Origin: Haliscomenobacter sp040403615
GTDB taxonomy: Bacteria > Bacteroidota > Bacteroidia > Chitinophagales > Saprospiraceae
NCBI RefSeq assembly: GCF_040403615.1
Contig: NZ_JBBAKG010000015.1
Span: forward strand, 1 to 64,000
Direction of reading: 5' to 3'
DNA: 64,000 nucleotides
The translations under genes and the position numbers were made by a program. The notes under the pieces are model-generated. The model saw only the letters and a list, made by a program, of their open reading frames with translations. It had not been told where the DNA came from and did not search any database. Positions 1 through 8,234 of the stretch are shown here, one piece after another. How positions within the stretch are numbered: position 1 is the stretch's first letter; every line of letters begins with the position of its first letter.

Positions 1-3
1 CAG

Positions 4-79
4 TAGAGTAGAGAGAAGCGGCGTTGCCGCTTCTCCCCCTCGTCAATCCGTACGTGCGGTTTTCCCGCATACGGCTTTC
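4..79 (-). ncRNA. Group II intron domains V and VI
   Basis: On the minus strand, bases 79-45 read AAGCCGTATGCGGGAAAACC followed by GCACGTACGG. This is the near-invariant domain V hairpin with its catalytic AGC and GNAA-like loop. Bases 40-4 form the domain VI hairpin (GAGAAGCGGC/GCCGCTTCTC stem) and run into the 3' end CTACTCTAC. Domain V is the catalytic core and domain VI carries the branch-point adenosine. The match to the canonical domain V is strong enough to fix the intron's 3' end. Confidence 0.88.
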
Positions 80-101
80 CTATGAACTTCTTCATTGGCT
101 T

Positions 102-1499
102 TCACAGGCGAACTCCTCCAGAACTGTATTTCGTCGGGTCAATTAGTCCATACTTTTCGACTAATGCCTCAAAGGCTTTTTGTCTATAAAGCCTACATTT
201 CCTTTGGCTCTTGCGGTTATAGTAACGGTTCAGTCGTTCTTGCAGGTAATGCCGCAACCGTCTTTTGCTTATCGCTGGATAGCTCACCCCTTTGATGTCA
301 AAGTAGTTTAGCCATCCTCGCAGTAGTTTATTCAGGTCTTCGCTTACTTGCTGTCCATTGTAATGACCATGTGCTTCAAGATAGGCCTTGATCTTGTCTC
401 GGATCTTTTGTTCCGATTTTCGACTTGGGATGATGTTCCAGTATCGTTTGTTACTATCCCATAGATCCTTGTCGTACCGGATTGTAAATCCCAAAAAGTC
501 AAAACTCTCTCGCTTTGCCTCCACCGTTCGGGTTTTTTCAGCATTTATGCTTAGTCCCATGCGACTCAACAAGCTTGTCAGTTTCTCCTTTATTTGGTCT
601 CCCATCTGTTTGCCCATCAGCACAAAGTCATCTGCATACCGTACTATCTTCACTCCATTTTCGTGGAACAGACTCTTTGGATTGTTCACGATCCGATCTA
701 GTAGGTTTAGGTAGATATTGGCCAGTAAGGGTGAGATCACCCCTCCTTGCGGTGTGCCTACTTTGTTCTTCTTTCCACCTTTAAACCCTCCATCCTCGTA
801 TATCGGCGCTTTCAGCCATTGATGGATTAAGTCCAATAGTCTAGGATCACTGATCCGCTCTTTTAGCGCAATCAATAGTTTATCGTGTGGTATCGTGTCA
901 AAGTATTTACTTAAATCCGCATCCAGTACTTCACTTTTTCCTTCCTGTAGATGTCCCTTGATCGCCTTTAGTGCATCCGCTGAACTCCGTTCTGGGCGGA
1001 AGCCATACGAACTTTCCTCAAAGTCCGCTTCAAATATGGGTTCTATTAGTTGTTTACATGCCGTCTGTACTATCCGGTCTTTAACTGTCGGTATCCCCAG
1101 CGGACGCTCTCCTCCATTCGCTTTCGGGATCATTACCCGTTTTACTGCTTGCGCTCGATAGCTTTTCGTCCGTAGTTCTTCCCCTAGTTTTTCCAGATAT
1201 TCCGATACGCCTTGAGCTTCTATATCACTTATGCTGATGCCGTCTATGCCGGGTGAGCCTTGGTTCGCCTTGACTGCCTTCCAGGCTACCATCATCATAT
1301 GTTTTTGATATACCTTGTCGTACAGCACGTAAAACTTATACCCCTTGTCCTGCTTGGCTTTTTGGTATAACTTGCTTTGTAACGAAAGTACCCTTTCCGC
1401 GTCGCTCATCTCCCATTTCTTCTTCCCGAATAGTGGCAATTGTCCTTCCGCTCCGTCTTTCTCCTGATACTTATTTCTCAATTTTGACTGGTCTTCCAT
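102..1499 (-). CDS. ltrA: Group II intron reverse transcriptase/maturase (no endonuclease domain)
   Basis: Intron-encoded protein that helps the intron fold and splice and copies it into DNA. The 465 residues show an N-terminal RT0-like stretch, a SYGFRPERSS motif near 165, the catalytic Asp region ADLSKYFDTIP near 194, GTPQGGVISPLLANIYL from 248, and the YADD active site at 288-291. A maturase X-type region with GWLNYFDIKG follows near 390. The protein ends shortly afterwards with no CxxC/HNH endonuclease domain, so it is shorter than LtrA of Lactococcus (about 600 residues). Introns of this kind usually prime from the replication fork rather than by nicking the target. It lies inside the intron between the leader and domain V. 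Confidence 0.95.
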   Translation of the reverse strand: MEDQSKLRNKYQEKDGAEGQLPLFGKKKWEMSDAERVLSLQSKLYQKAKQDKGYKFYVLYDKVYQKHMMMVAWKAVKANQGSPGIDGISISDIEAQGVSEYLEKLGEELRTKSYRAQAVKRVMIPKANGGERPLGIPTVKDRIVQTACKQLIEPIFEADFEESSYGFRPERSSADALKAIKGHLQEGKSEVLDADLSKYFDTIPHDKLLIALKERISDPRLLDLIHQWLKAPIYEDGGFKGGKKNKVGTPQGGVISPLLANIYLNLLDRIVNNPKSLFHENGVKIVRYADDFVLMGKQMGDQIKEKLTSLLSRMGLSINAEKTRTVEAKRESFDFLGFTIRYDKDLWDSNKRYWNIIPSRKSEQKIRDKIKAYLEAHGHYNGQQVSEDLNKLLRGWLNYFDIKGVSYPAISKRRLRHYLQERLNRYYNRKSQRKCRLYRQKAFEALVEKYGLIDPTKYSSGGVRL

Positions 1500-1840
1500 T
1501 TTTGTAAGTTTTATTCATAGTAATGCCCCTTCGCTCCTCCCGCTTTTACCTTTTCGGGGATCAATACTAATATGGGCATCTCCGACTCCCTCGACTTGGC
1601 TAGACTGCCTCTTCGTTAGGGTATCCCACGTTCATGCGGCACCTTTGAGAAACACGCAACACTATTTTACCCCGGGTAGTCCCCTTTGTGCACTTTGCCG
1701 ATGCTTCCATTGGAGTAGCAGGTTTCATCCAATCTGGCAGACTGACCACTACCATAAGTGTAACGAGGCCTAACTAATGCAGCTTATCTCTCCCGTTAGT
1801 GCGAGCTTTTGTTCTTTCGTTTCCTCCAAAACAATCGCAC

Positions 1841-2086
1841 CTCCTTCAAGCTGATCGGCATCTTGGCTTGTGTGGCTCTTGCATCCACATAGGTTTTTGT
1901 TTATGTTTACCGCACGCCTCGTGGCGCACCAAATTTCACAAATTTTCACAAATTGAGACACAAACTTGCGTTTGTGCTCCCTTCACGAACGGAGTTCGTG
2001 TCTCAATTTGTGGAAATTTGTGTAATTTGTGGCTAAGAATTTGTTTTGTTGCCTCGCCGAAGGCGGGGTGCTAAACAATTAAAAAA
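1841..2086. repeat. Intergenic region with long imperfect inverted repeat
   Basis: Between the intron and the small gene at 2147 there is no convincing gene. Bases about 1929-1969 (ending ACAAATTGAGACACAAAC) and 1991-2034 (GTTCGTGTCTCAATTTGTGG and onward) are inverted copies with arms of about 40 bases and a loop of about 20. Inside the arms, short AAATTT/CACAAATT words recur. A smaller GC-rich hairpin, CCTCGCCGAAGGCGGGG, follows near 2052-2068. The function is unknown; a terminator or a mobile palindromic repeat are both possible. Confidence 0.7.
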
Positions 2087-2100
2087 TTGCTTAATATTAG

Positions 2101-2132
2101 CAAGTTGTGTTCAAATCAAGTTGTGTTCAAAT
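2101..2132 (+). repeat. Perfect tandem duplication of a 16-mer
   Basis: CAAGTTGTGTTCAAAT occurs twice in direct succession. Because 16 is not a multiple of three and the repeat ends 14 bases before an ATG at 2147, it is more likely untranslated leader than coding sequence, and it supports the downstream start for the following gene. Confidence 0.85.
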
Positions 2133-2146
2133 TGAATCTATCAGAC

Positions 2147-2431
2147 ATGAAAGCCATCCTAGAATTAAATGAAACCGAGTTAAACAATAAGGTTTTGGAA
2201 GCAATCAAAATGGCATTTAAAGGCTTAGATCTGGAAATATCCGTCCAGGTCAAGAATGTTCATGCAATTCCTGCCGATGAATTTGCTTCCCGGATCAAAG
2301 AGGCTCAAGAGGCCGTTTTTGCTTATCGCTTAAGCCCAAGTGATTTCAATGGATTTTATGATCAAGTGATGTCAAATGAAGAAATCAATTTAGAAAAAGA
2401 GTTTGCGAAATTTAGAATGTCTGTTAATTGA
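2147..2431 (+). CDS. Small hypothetical protein, antitoxin-like
   Basis: A 94-residue soluble acidic protein beginning MKAILELNETELNNK. I do not recognise the family. The N-terminus looks like a short beta strand followed by amphipathic helices, and the C-terminus (NEEINLEKEFAKFRMSVN) is charged and helical, which resembles small Bacteroidota antitoxins, but no toxin partner lies beside it. An in-frame ATG at 2087 exists, but the extra 20 residues would translate a tandem 16-mer, so I prefer 2147. It converges on the TauE permease gene with only 5 bases between the stop codons. Confidence 0.55.
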   Translation: MKAILELNETELNNKVLEAIKMAFKGLDLEISVQVKNVHAIPADEFASRIKEAQEAVFAYRLSPSDFNGFYDQVMSNEEINLEKEFAKFRMSVN

Positions 2432-2436
2432 ATAAT

Positions 2437-3210
2437 CTATCGCTGCAATCCCCAAAACACATCCCATCCAAACCGCAACAACAGTGCTCCAATCACGCAC
2501 AGAAAAAACATTCGGACGAAGCCATTGCCGCGCAAGATAGCCGTGCGGCTGCCCAGGAAAGAACCAACCATGTTGCACAACATCATGGGAATGGCGATTT
2601 CAAAGGTTACGTAGCCGTGCCACAAGAAAAAAATCAGTGAAAAGACATCAGCTACAACATTGATGAATTTGGAAATGGCCGATCCCGTCAAAAAATTGTA
2701 CCCAATCAAGCTGACAAAACCAAACACCAATAAGCTTCCTGTACCCGGGCCCACCAGTCCATTGTAAAAACCACAAGTGATGCCAATCAATAAACCATAA
2801 GCGGGAATCAGATAGGCTGCAACCCTAAACTGTTCCTGGTGACCCAAATCTTTTTTGAGGTAAGTGTATATCGCAATTGCCACCATTAATACCAATATAA
2901 TGGGCTTCAGCAGATCGGAACTGATCATACTGGAAAAACGCGCACCCAAAAACGACATCGCCCCCGCTCCTACCCCACCGAACAACACTGTGCGCCAAGG
3001 CACGTCTACTTTACGCGAGTATTGCCAGGCAGCCACCGCGGTACCCATAAAGGAAGCAAACCGATTGGTGCCGATGATGCGGGGCACTGGAAAACTGGGG
3101 AAAAGAATAAACATAGCTGGTGCCTGAATCAAGCCGCCACCCCCTACTATCGCATCCACAAAACCCGCCATCAAGGCAGCTAAACAGGCGTAAATCATTT
3201 TTTTTAGCAA
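2437..3210 (-). CDS. TauE/SafE family membrane permease
   Basis: Predicted inner-membrane transporter of the sulfite exporter TauE/SafE family (257 residues), which moves sulfonates, sulfite or related organic anions. It begins with a hydrophobic segment containing the family signature MAGFVDAIVGGGGLIQAPAM at about 15-34, then FPVPRIIGTNRFASF. A second half repeats the pattern (GITCGFYNGLVGPGTGSLL), as expected for the inverted two-fold family architecture with about 8 membrane segments. Length is typical. It is transcribed alone, and a TAnnTTTG box lies just upstream. The substrate cannot be told from sequence. Confidence 0.9.
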   Translation of the reverse strand: MLKKMIYACLAALMAGFVDAIVGGGGLIQAPAMFILFPSFPVPRIIGTNRFASFMGTAVAAWQYSRKVDVPWRTVLFGGVGAGAMSFLGARFSSMISSDLLKPIILVLMVAIAIYTYLKKDLGHQEQFRVAAYLIPAYGLLIGITCGFYNGLVGPGTGSLLVFGFVSLIGYNFLTGSAISKFINVVADVFSLIFFLWHGYVTFEIAIPMMLCNMVGSFLGSRTAILRGNGFVRMFFLCVIGALLLRFGWDVFWGLQR

Positions 3211-3221
3211 ATTTGAGCCAG

Positions 3222-3229
3222 CAAAGTTA
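3222..3229 (-). promoter_or_regulatory. Bacteroidota-type -7 box for the TauE-like gene
   Basis: CAAAGTTA on the plus strand reads TAACTTTG on the minus strand, matching the TAnnTTTG consensus, about 12 bases upstream of the ATG at 3210. No clear -33 TTTG lies at the ideal spacing. Confidence 0.45.
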
Positions 3230-3356
3230 AGAATACCTGCAAAAGCATGGCCATAACCTTGTTTTTGTCACAAAATCGCATTATATCTGCAACTAAAATC
3301 GATGAACTTCGTAAGCTTAAACTAAAAAAACCTAAAACCTAAAATCAAAATACATT

Positions 3357-4307
3357 ATGGCTCAATTCGATTGGCAGGAAGCGCTAAAATCCGCAATACC
3401 ACCAGAATGGCTAGATACCCAAGGTAAAGGCGTCAAAATTGCGGTATTAGACAGCGGCCTTAATCTCGATAATCCAGCGTTTAAACATTTTGGCAAAGCC
3501 CTTGGACACCGCTACAATGCTACCCTCCCAGGAGACCGCATCCTTTTTGGGGGCAATGACGATGTTTCTGAGCAAAAAACCGACAACACCGATCACGGCA
3601 CCCCCTGCTTGAGCATCATCAGCGGATTAATCGATGGTGCATTCAAAGGCATTGCTCCTGCTGCTGAAATATTTGTCATCAAGGTTTCTCGGAAAGTACC
3701 TGGGTCTCCTTTTGAATTGTTTCAAGCTCCTGATTTTTTAAATGGCCTGAAGATTGCCAAACAGTTGAATGTTGACATTGTGGTTGCAGCACTGACCTAT
3801 AGCCGGATGAAATTGCTGGATTTCAACTTAACCAAAATAGTGGCAGATCAAGTAGTTGAGAATTTCGCAACTAGCAAAGCGCTCTTGTTCTGTTCGGTCA
3901 AAAACTACCATATGTTTGTAGAAGGGGAATCCTTATCCGCTAAATATTTCCCCACCTGGTCCCCCCACGGCATCAATTGTGGCTATGTTCCTGAACTGGA
4001 GCTGTTTGAAAAATTGAATCAGGATATGGGCATGCATTTTTTCTGGGACAATTTCAAAGCCCAGGTAAGTGGCGAGTCTGGCGCAGTTGAAACCAAAGAT
4101 TCATCGACAAGTTTTGCGACTTATGCTACTGCCGGATTAGCCGCACTGGCCTTGGCGCACCTTAAAGCAACCGAGAAAGACAACTATGTACCGCGCAGTC
4201 GGGAAGACATGGTTGCGCTACTCAGTAAGGTTTGCAAACCAGTTGATACTGCTGGCAGCCACCCCAAATTGACGCTGCTTCTAAACAAACAAAACGACCT
4301 CACCTAA
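3357..4307 (+). CDS. S8 family (subtilisin-like) serine peptidase
   Basis: Predicted serine protease of 316 residues. The triad is visible: Asp32 in AVLDSGLNL, His80 in DHGTPCLS, and Ser252 in the segment DSSTSFATYATAGLAAL, a variant of the usual GTSxAxP. There is no signal peptide, so it may act in the cytoplasm or reach its site with a partner; many subtilases are exported, which makes this unusual. The active-site Ser loop lacks the common Gly and Pro around the Ser. It is followed after 11 bases by an exported protein of unknown function, so the two are likely co-transcribed. The substrate is unknown. Confidence 0.88.
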   Translation: MAQFDWQEALKSAIPPEWLDTQGKGVKIAVLDSGLNLDNPAFKHFGKALGHRYNATLPGDRILFGGNDDVSEQKTDNTDHGTPCLSIISGLIDGAFKGIAPAAEIFVIKVSRKVPGSPFELFQAPDFLNGLKIAKQLNVDIVVAALTYSRMKLLDFNLTKIVADQVVENFATSKALLFCSVKNYHMFVEGESLSAKYFPTWSPHGINCGYVPELELFEKLNQDMGMHFFWDNFKAQVSGESGAVETKDSSTSFATYATAGLAALALAHLKATEKDNYVPRSREDMVALLSKVCKPVDTAGSHPKLTLLLNKQNDLT

Positions 4308-4318
4308 AACTTATCCCC

Positions 4319-6322
4319 ATGAAACAACTAAGTTTTATCGCAATTGGATGTCTGTTTGCTTTTTTTGGGAATGCTCAATCCTTGATTGACGATGCGATGG
4401 CACTCAAACCCTATTTTGGCCCCAGTGGAAATCGCCTGGCTTTACTCAATGTCCCGCCCGATGATGCCCAAAAAGTAGCGGATATCCTGGCAAAATATAC
4501 GGATCAACCCAACCTTGAACTTGCTTTTGAGGACAATATTTTCTTTTCTACCGAAAGAGTGCCCAATGCCAATTTTCGCCTTTTGGGCGATGCAGCCGGA
4601 GCCGCGAAAGCACCCTCTTCGGTGGTCACTTATTTTGCCGATGGATTGGCCAAATTCATTGCTGCGCGTACGAAACAGGAGTTGACCAATGCTTTTTTTC
4701 GCAAATTCAAAGCAGATCTCGACAAGTTGCCTGTATTGGATACGCTTTTTCCATCTACAGGTTTTTTGCTGCGTCGGATCGATACGGAAGTTTATTTTTT
4801 TGACCGTTACATCGATCAACTCCGCAACCATTTCATCAAGGATTTAGAACGGCTGCCCACGGGATTGCGGGAACTCGTTCTGGCTGATCGTTCGCGCTTG
4901 CGTTCAGGAGAAAGGCTTTGGATGGCCGATTTGCTCCAGGTTTCACAGTTGTTTTTGGATGGATTCAACATTCAGGAATCCCTGGCTTACCTGGCCTCTG
5001 ACCAAACTCAAATGTATACCCGACTGGAAGAAACCAGGGGAGATGGCAACGAATACCGCAAGGTTGCCAACCTTTCGGCGGTTTTCCGCACCACGCAACT
5101 GTTGGTAGAAGCCGTACAAGTTTATCCCGCAACCCGCTCTTTACGGGAAGAAGGGCCAGCGGAAGTGACCTGGGTAGCACCTGATAAAATGTACCGGGCA
5201 ATGAATGACCCGATTACCCGCGATCTAATCCTGGGGTTGCTGTACCAAAAAGGAGGGAAAATCAATTTTTCCGATCCTCAACAACAGAGTGTCGGCTTCA
5301 AAGCCGTGTTGGGTTCCGTCAAAGCAGAAGTGCCAAAACTGGAGCAATTTAAAAATGCCCTCAACAGCCTGGTGTCGGATTTGCAACAAACCACTGCTGC
5401 CATCAAAGAAATCAAGGAAATTAGCGCATTGAAATCCAGCGACAAAAGCAGTAAAGTAGCTGCGTATTACCAATTGTTTGATGGTACTTTTGGCGCTTTT
5501 AAAGCTGGACTGAAAATCAAAAATCTGATTGCAGGATCTCAAACTACCGAAGAGAACAAGCTTTTTTTCGTGGTTCGTCAGCTCTTTGAATTGAACATGC
5601 ACTTGCGCAGCAAAGCGTATAGTTCAGCGGTAATCAATGTAGGAAACGTGGTAGATACTCTCTCCTGGCACTTGCTGAAGAACAAAAGAAAAAACCCAAA
5701 GCCTGGAGATACAGTTGCTGTACAGCCTTCTTTTTCCTCCTATTTCTGGCGCTATGGCAGCTTCATGGCAGCCGTAGCTGAAGCCCAAAACTCCGATGAA
5801 GTTGCCTATGCCATTGAGCGCATCGCACTCCCTCCAGGAAGTGCTGCGATGAAAAAAAACAGCACTTTCTCCTTGATGATCAATGCCTACGGTGGGCTAT
5901 ACGGAGGTGTGGAATATTTGGGACAAGGCATTGGCAAAAAGCGAGAGGCAAAAGGCTTGCTGGCCCCTTGGGCACCATTGGGTTTCGACCTCAGTTTTGG
6001 CAACAAAAAAGGCAATGGCAGCGTGGGGCTTTTCCTTCCGATCGTCGATGTGGGGGCATTGGCAGCTTTTCGCCTGGGCGATTCACAATCGGCGGATGTA
6101 CCTCAATTGACCTGGAGCAACATCCTTGCTCCAGGTGCGTATGTGGTTTTCGGGTTTTCAAAAGCAGCACCGCTGAGCTTAAGCATTGGTGGGCAACTGG
6201 GGCCGAATCTGCGCAAAGTCAATACCCAAGGCATTTCCTTGGACGATCAGCGCGGTTACCGCATTGGCGCTACCCTTGCAATAGACATTCCTGTAGTTAG
6301 GCTATCTGGAGGACACAAATAG
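4319..6322 (+). CDS. Exported hypothetical protein with outer-membrane-like C-terminus
   Basis: A 667-residue protein with an N-terminal signal peptide (MKQLSFIAIGCLFAFFGNAQ, cleavage expected after Ala-Gln). I do not recognise a family. Residues about 25-480 are mostly helical and charged, with a coiled-coil-like segment near 340-400 (LNSLVSDLQQTTAAIKEIKE). Residues about 520-667 alternate Gly, aromatic and small residues (GLYGGVEYLGQG, LSIGGQLGPNL, GYRIGATLAIDIPV) in a manner typical of outer-membrane beta strands. It is the second gene of a probable two-gene operon with the S8 protease. A protease-processed or protease-anchoring role is possible, but that is inference only. Confidence 0.75.
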   Translation: MKQLSFIAIGCLFAFFGNAQSLIDDAMALKPYFGPSGNRLALLNVPPDDAQKVADILAKYTDQPNLELAFEDNIFFSTERVPNANFRLLGDAAGAAKAPSSVVTYFADGLAKFIAARTKQELTNAFFRKFKADLDKLPVLDTLFPSTGFLLRRIDTEVYFFDRYIDQLRNHFIKDLERLPTGLRELVLADRSRLRSGERLWMADLLQVSQLFLDGFNIQESLAYLASDQTQMYTRLEETRGDGNEYRKVANLSAVFRTTQLLVEAVQVYPATRSLREEGPAEVTWVAPDKMYRAMNDPITRDLILGLLYQKGGKINFSDPQQQSVGFKAVLGSVKAEVPKLEQFKNALNSLVSDLQQTTAAIKEIKEISALKSSDKSSKVAAYYQLFDGTFGAFKAGLKIKNLIAGSQTTEENKLFFVVRQLFELNMHLRSKAYSSAVINVGNVVDTLSWHLLKNKRKNPKPGDTVAVQPSFSSYFWRYGSFMAAVAEAQNSDEVAYAIERIALPPGSAAMKKNSTFSLMINAYGGLYGGVEYLGQGIGKKREAKGLLAPWAPLGFDLSFGNKKGNGSVGLFLPIVDVGALAAFRLGDSQSADVPQLTWSNILAPGAYVVFGFSKAAPLSLSIGGQLGPNLRKVNTQGISLDDQRGYRIGATLAIDIPVVRLSGGHK

Positions 6323-6353
6323 GTTTTGACTTGCAAACCCCAAGTCCATCCCT

Positions 6354-6361
6354 TAACTTTG
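6354..6361 (+). promoter_or_regulatory. -7 box for the sterol-desaturase-family gene
   Basis: TAACTTTG matches the Bacteroidota TAnnTTTG consensus 38 bases before the ATG at 6399. A TTG at 6332-6334 sits 19 bases upstream, close to the expected -33 position. Confidence 0.55.
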
Positions 6362-6398
6362 CTGGCTATAATCACTCCGTCACCACCCAGCGACCTTT

Positions 6399-7346
6399 AT
6401 GGAGATTCTAACCACTAATTTTAAAGAATTGGGACTGGTAGCCCTTACTACGCCCATATGCGCCATGCTGATCTTGGTTGAAATGTACCTCAGCAATCGA
6501 CTGGAAAAACCAGTGTACACCTGGCGCGACACGTTTACCAATGTCTACCTTACTGTTTGCCAGATGGGAATTGATGCCCTTACCCGGCGCATCCCTACTT
6601 ATTTTGCTTTGGATTACGTTTACCGCTACAAACTCTTGCAAATTGAGAATCCAGTTTGGTACTGGATTTTGTTGATGATTGGCCAGGATTTTTGTTTTTA
6701 CTGGATCCACCGATTAGAGCATACTTGCCGGTTCTTTTGGGCAGTACACGTTACCCACCACTCTTCGGATCAGTTCAATTTTTCGGTAGGCTTTCGCTCC
6801 TCGGTGCTGGAGCCGATTTATCGTTTCGTGTTTTACCTACCCCTTCCCCTCCTCGGATTTGAAGCCAAAGACCTGTTTCTGGCTTTTTCAATCACCCAGA
6901 TTTACGGCATTTTGGTGCATACGCACGCCGTACGCAATATCCCGGTTTACGAGTGGTTGTTTGTTACTCCCTCACATCACCGGGTACACCATGCTTCCAA
7001 TGTGCGTTACCTCGATAAAAACATCGGCATGCTCCTGATCATCTGGGACAAAATGTTTGGGACTTACGAAGAAGAAACGGACGATGAGCCCATTCATTAC
7101 GGGCTTACCAAGCCTGCCGACAATCAGGGCTGGTTGAAGGTGATCTTCCACGAGTACATTGCCATTTGGCAGGATGTTTTTGTAATGCACAAAGATTTGC
7201 CCTGGAACCAAAAGATTGGTTACGTTTTTGGTCCTCCGGGATGGAGCCACGATGGAAGCCGAAAAACCTCTCGGCAATTGCAGGAGGAATTGGCTAAAAA
7301 TGAACCAGCAATGTCAGAATACTTGGATGAGCCAGTCTTGCAATAG
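6399..7346 (+). CDS. Sterol desaturase/fatty-acid hydroxylase family protein
   Basis: Integral-membrane di-iron oxygenase-like enzyme (315 residues). Three histidine clusters that bind the two irons are visible: HRLEH near 105, HVTHHSS near 117, and HRVHHASN near 201, in the order and spacing of the family. N-terminal hydrophobic segments (residues 10-30, 75-100) and one after the second cluster anchor it. Members hydroxylate or desaturate lipids such as sterols, carotenoids, alkylglycerols or sphingolipid bases; the exact substrate is not evident. The neighbour in convergent orientation is a methyltransferase that resembles small-molecule/sterol/tocopherol methyltransferases, which may be coincidence. 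Confidence 0.9.
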   Translation: MEILTTNFKELGLVALTTPICAMLILVEMYLSNRLEKPVYTWRDTFTNVYLTVCQMGIDALTRRIPTYFALDYVYRYKLLQIENPVWYWILLMIGQDFCFYWIHRLEHTCRFFWAVHVTHHSSDQFNFSVGFRSSVLEPIYRFVFYLPLPLLGFEAKDLFLAFSITQIYGILVHTHAVRNIPVYEWLFVTPSHHRVHHASNVRYLDKNIGMLLIIWDKMFGTYEEETDDEPIHYGLTKPADNQGWLKVIFHEYIAIWQDVFVMHKDLPWNQKIGYVFGPPGWSHDGSRKTSRQLQEELAKNEPAMSEYLDEPVLQ

Positions 7347-7350
7347 CGCG

Positions 7351-8205
7351 TTACTCAGGTTTTCTGGCACTCAATAAACCATAGCACCACAGATTTTTTT
7401 GCAGTGCATCGTATTGGTGAATCGTTCCCCAAAGATTGCTGACCTGCACATCGGAGACGATACCCACTTTGTTCAAAAAAGTAGCGGCCCAACGCCATTT
7501 GTCACCATGTTCTTTGATGTTGAGGATGGAGCGCATGGTATGCTGGGTAATGTCTCTAAAGGTGAAATCGACCATCCCTACTGCTGCGGCATGGGCTTCA
7601 TGTTCAACCGCAGTATCCAGATCTGGAATCGCCCAACAGTTGAGCCAACTGCGCAATTGCTGTTCGTCTGCTTCCGTATAAGGTCGCTTGTTTCTAAAGG
7701 TATCGGCCATCACGAGGCGACCACCTGGCTTTAGCAATCGAAAAGCCTCGCGGTAAAAGTCTATTTTTTGCTCGGCATGGCATACACTCTCCAAGGCCCA
7801 AACCACATTAAAGCTCGCATTTTCAAAGGAGGTTTTGCGGTAATCCGCCAAATGGAAAGCGGTTTGCGCTGCAACGCCCTGTTTGTCTGCATTGCTTTGA
7901 GCATCCCTGACTTGACTTTCAACAGGAGTAATGCCCACAACCTGACAGTTGAGTTGCTTGGCCAGCCAGATGCTTGAACCACCTACACCGCAACCCGCAT
8001 CCAGCACTTTTTCTCCGGGTTGAATGTGTACCAACTCCGCCATTACTTTGTTCATATTGGCCACTGCGGCAACATGGTGGGTTGCCTGCTCGTCATAATA
8101 CCCAAAGTGAAGCGCATAGGTATTGCGTACACCCCAGACCCAACGGTAGTCCCAGCGGGTACCTTCATAATAAGATTGAACACTGGGGAAAAATGAATTG
8201 GCCAT
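7351..8205 (-). CDS. SAM-dependent methyltransferase (class I)
   Basis: 284-residue Rossmann-fold methyltransferase. Motif I VLDAGCGVGGSSIWLA is near 69-84, followed by an acidic motif II region and the post-I segment VVWALESVCHAEQK near 135. The overall layout (LDAGCGVGGS, then ESVCH, then LLKPGGRLVMAD near 165) is that of the tocopherol/sterol/cyclopropane-type small-molecule branch rather than of rRNA methyltransferases. The natural acceptor is unknown. It ends 4 bases from the stop of the convergent desaturase-family gene. Confidence 0.85.
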   Translation of the reverse strand: MANSFFPSVQSYYEGTRWDYRWVWGVRNTYALHFGYYDEQATHHVAAVANMNKVMAELVHIQPGEKVLDAGCGVGGSSIWLAKQLNCQVVGITPVESQVRDAQSNADKQGVAAQTAFHLADYRKTSFENASFNVVWALESVCHAEQKIDFYREAFRLLKPGGRLVMADTFRNKRPYTEADEQQLRSWLNCWAIPDLDTAVEHEAHAAAVGMVDFTFRDITQHTMRSILNIKEHGDKWRWAATFLNKVGIVSDVQVSNLWGTIHQYDALQKNLWCYGLLSARKPE

Positions 8206-8222
8206 GAATCTGCTTGTTTTGC

Positions 8223-8230
8223 CAAAGTTA
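8223..8230 (-). promoter_or_regulatory. Promoter of the methyltransferase gene
   Basis: CAAAGTTA (TAACTTTG on the minus strand) lies 18 bases upstream of the ATG. A CAA at 8250-8252, read as TTG, lies 19 bases further upstream, so both the -7 and -33 elements of a Bacteroidota promoter are present. Confidence 0.55.
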
Positions 8231-8234
8231 ATCC

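Larger units (their letters stand above)
3..1840 (-). mobile_element. Group II intron, complete, with encoded maturase
   Basis: A retroelement whose RNA self-splices and moves by reverse transcription. On the minus strand it starts with GTGCG at 1840-1836, the usual 5' splice-site motif, followed by about 340 nt of structured leader, the maturase gene, domain V, domain VI, and the terminal CTACTCTAC at about 11-3. Both ends are therefore visible, and only a couple of bases of 3' exon remain in the window. The 5' exon flank on the minus strand reads CTTGAAGGAG, where IBS1 should lie. The site appears intergenic, since no broken gene is visible on the 5' exon side. The full set of RNA parts plus an intact ORF suggests the element may still be active; that is inference. 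Confidence 0.88.
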
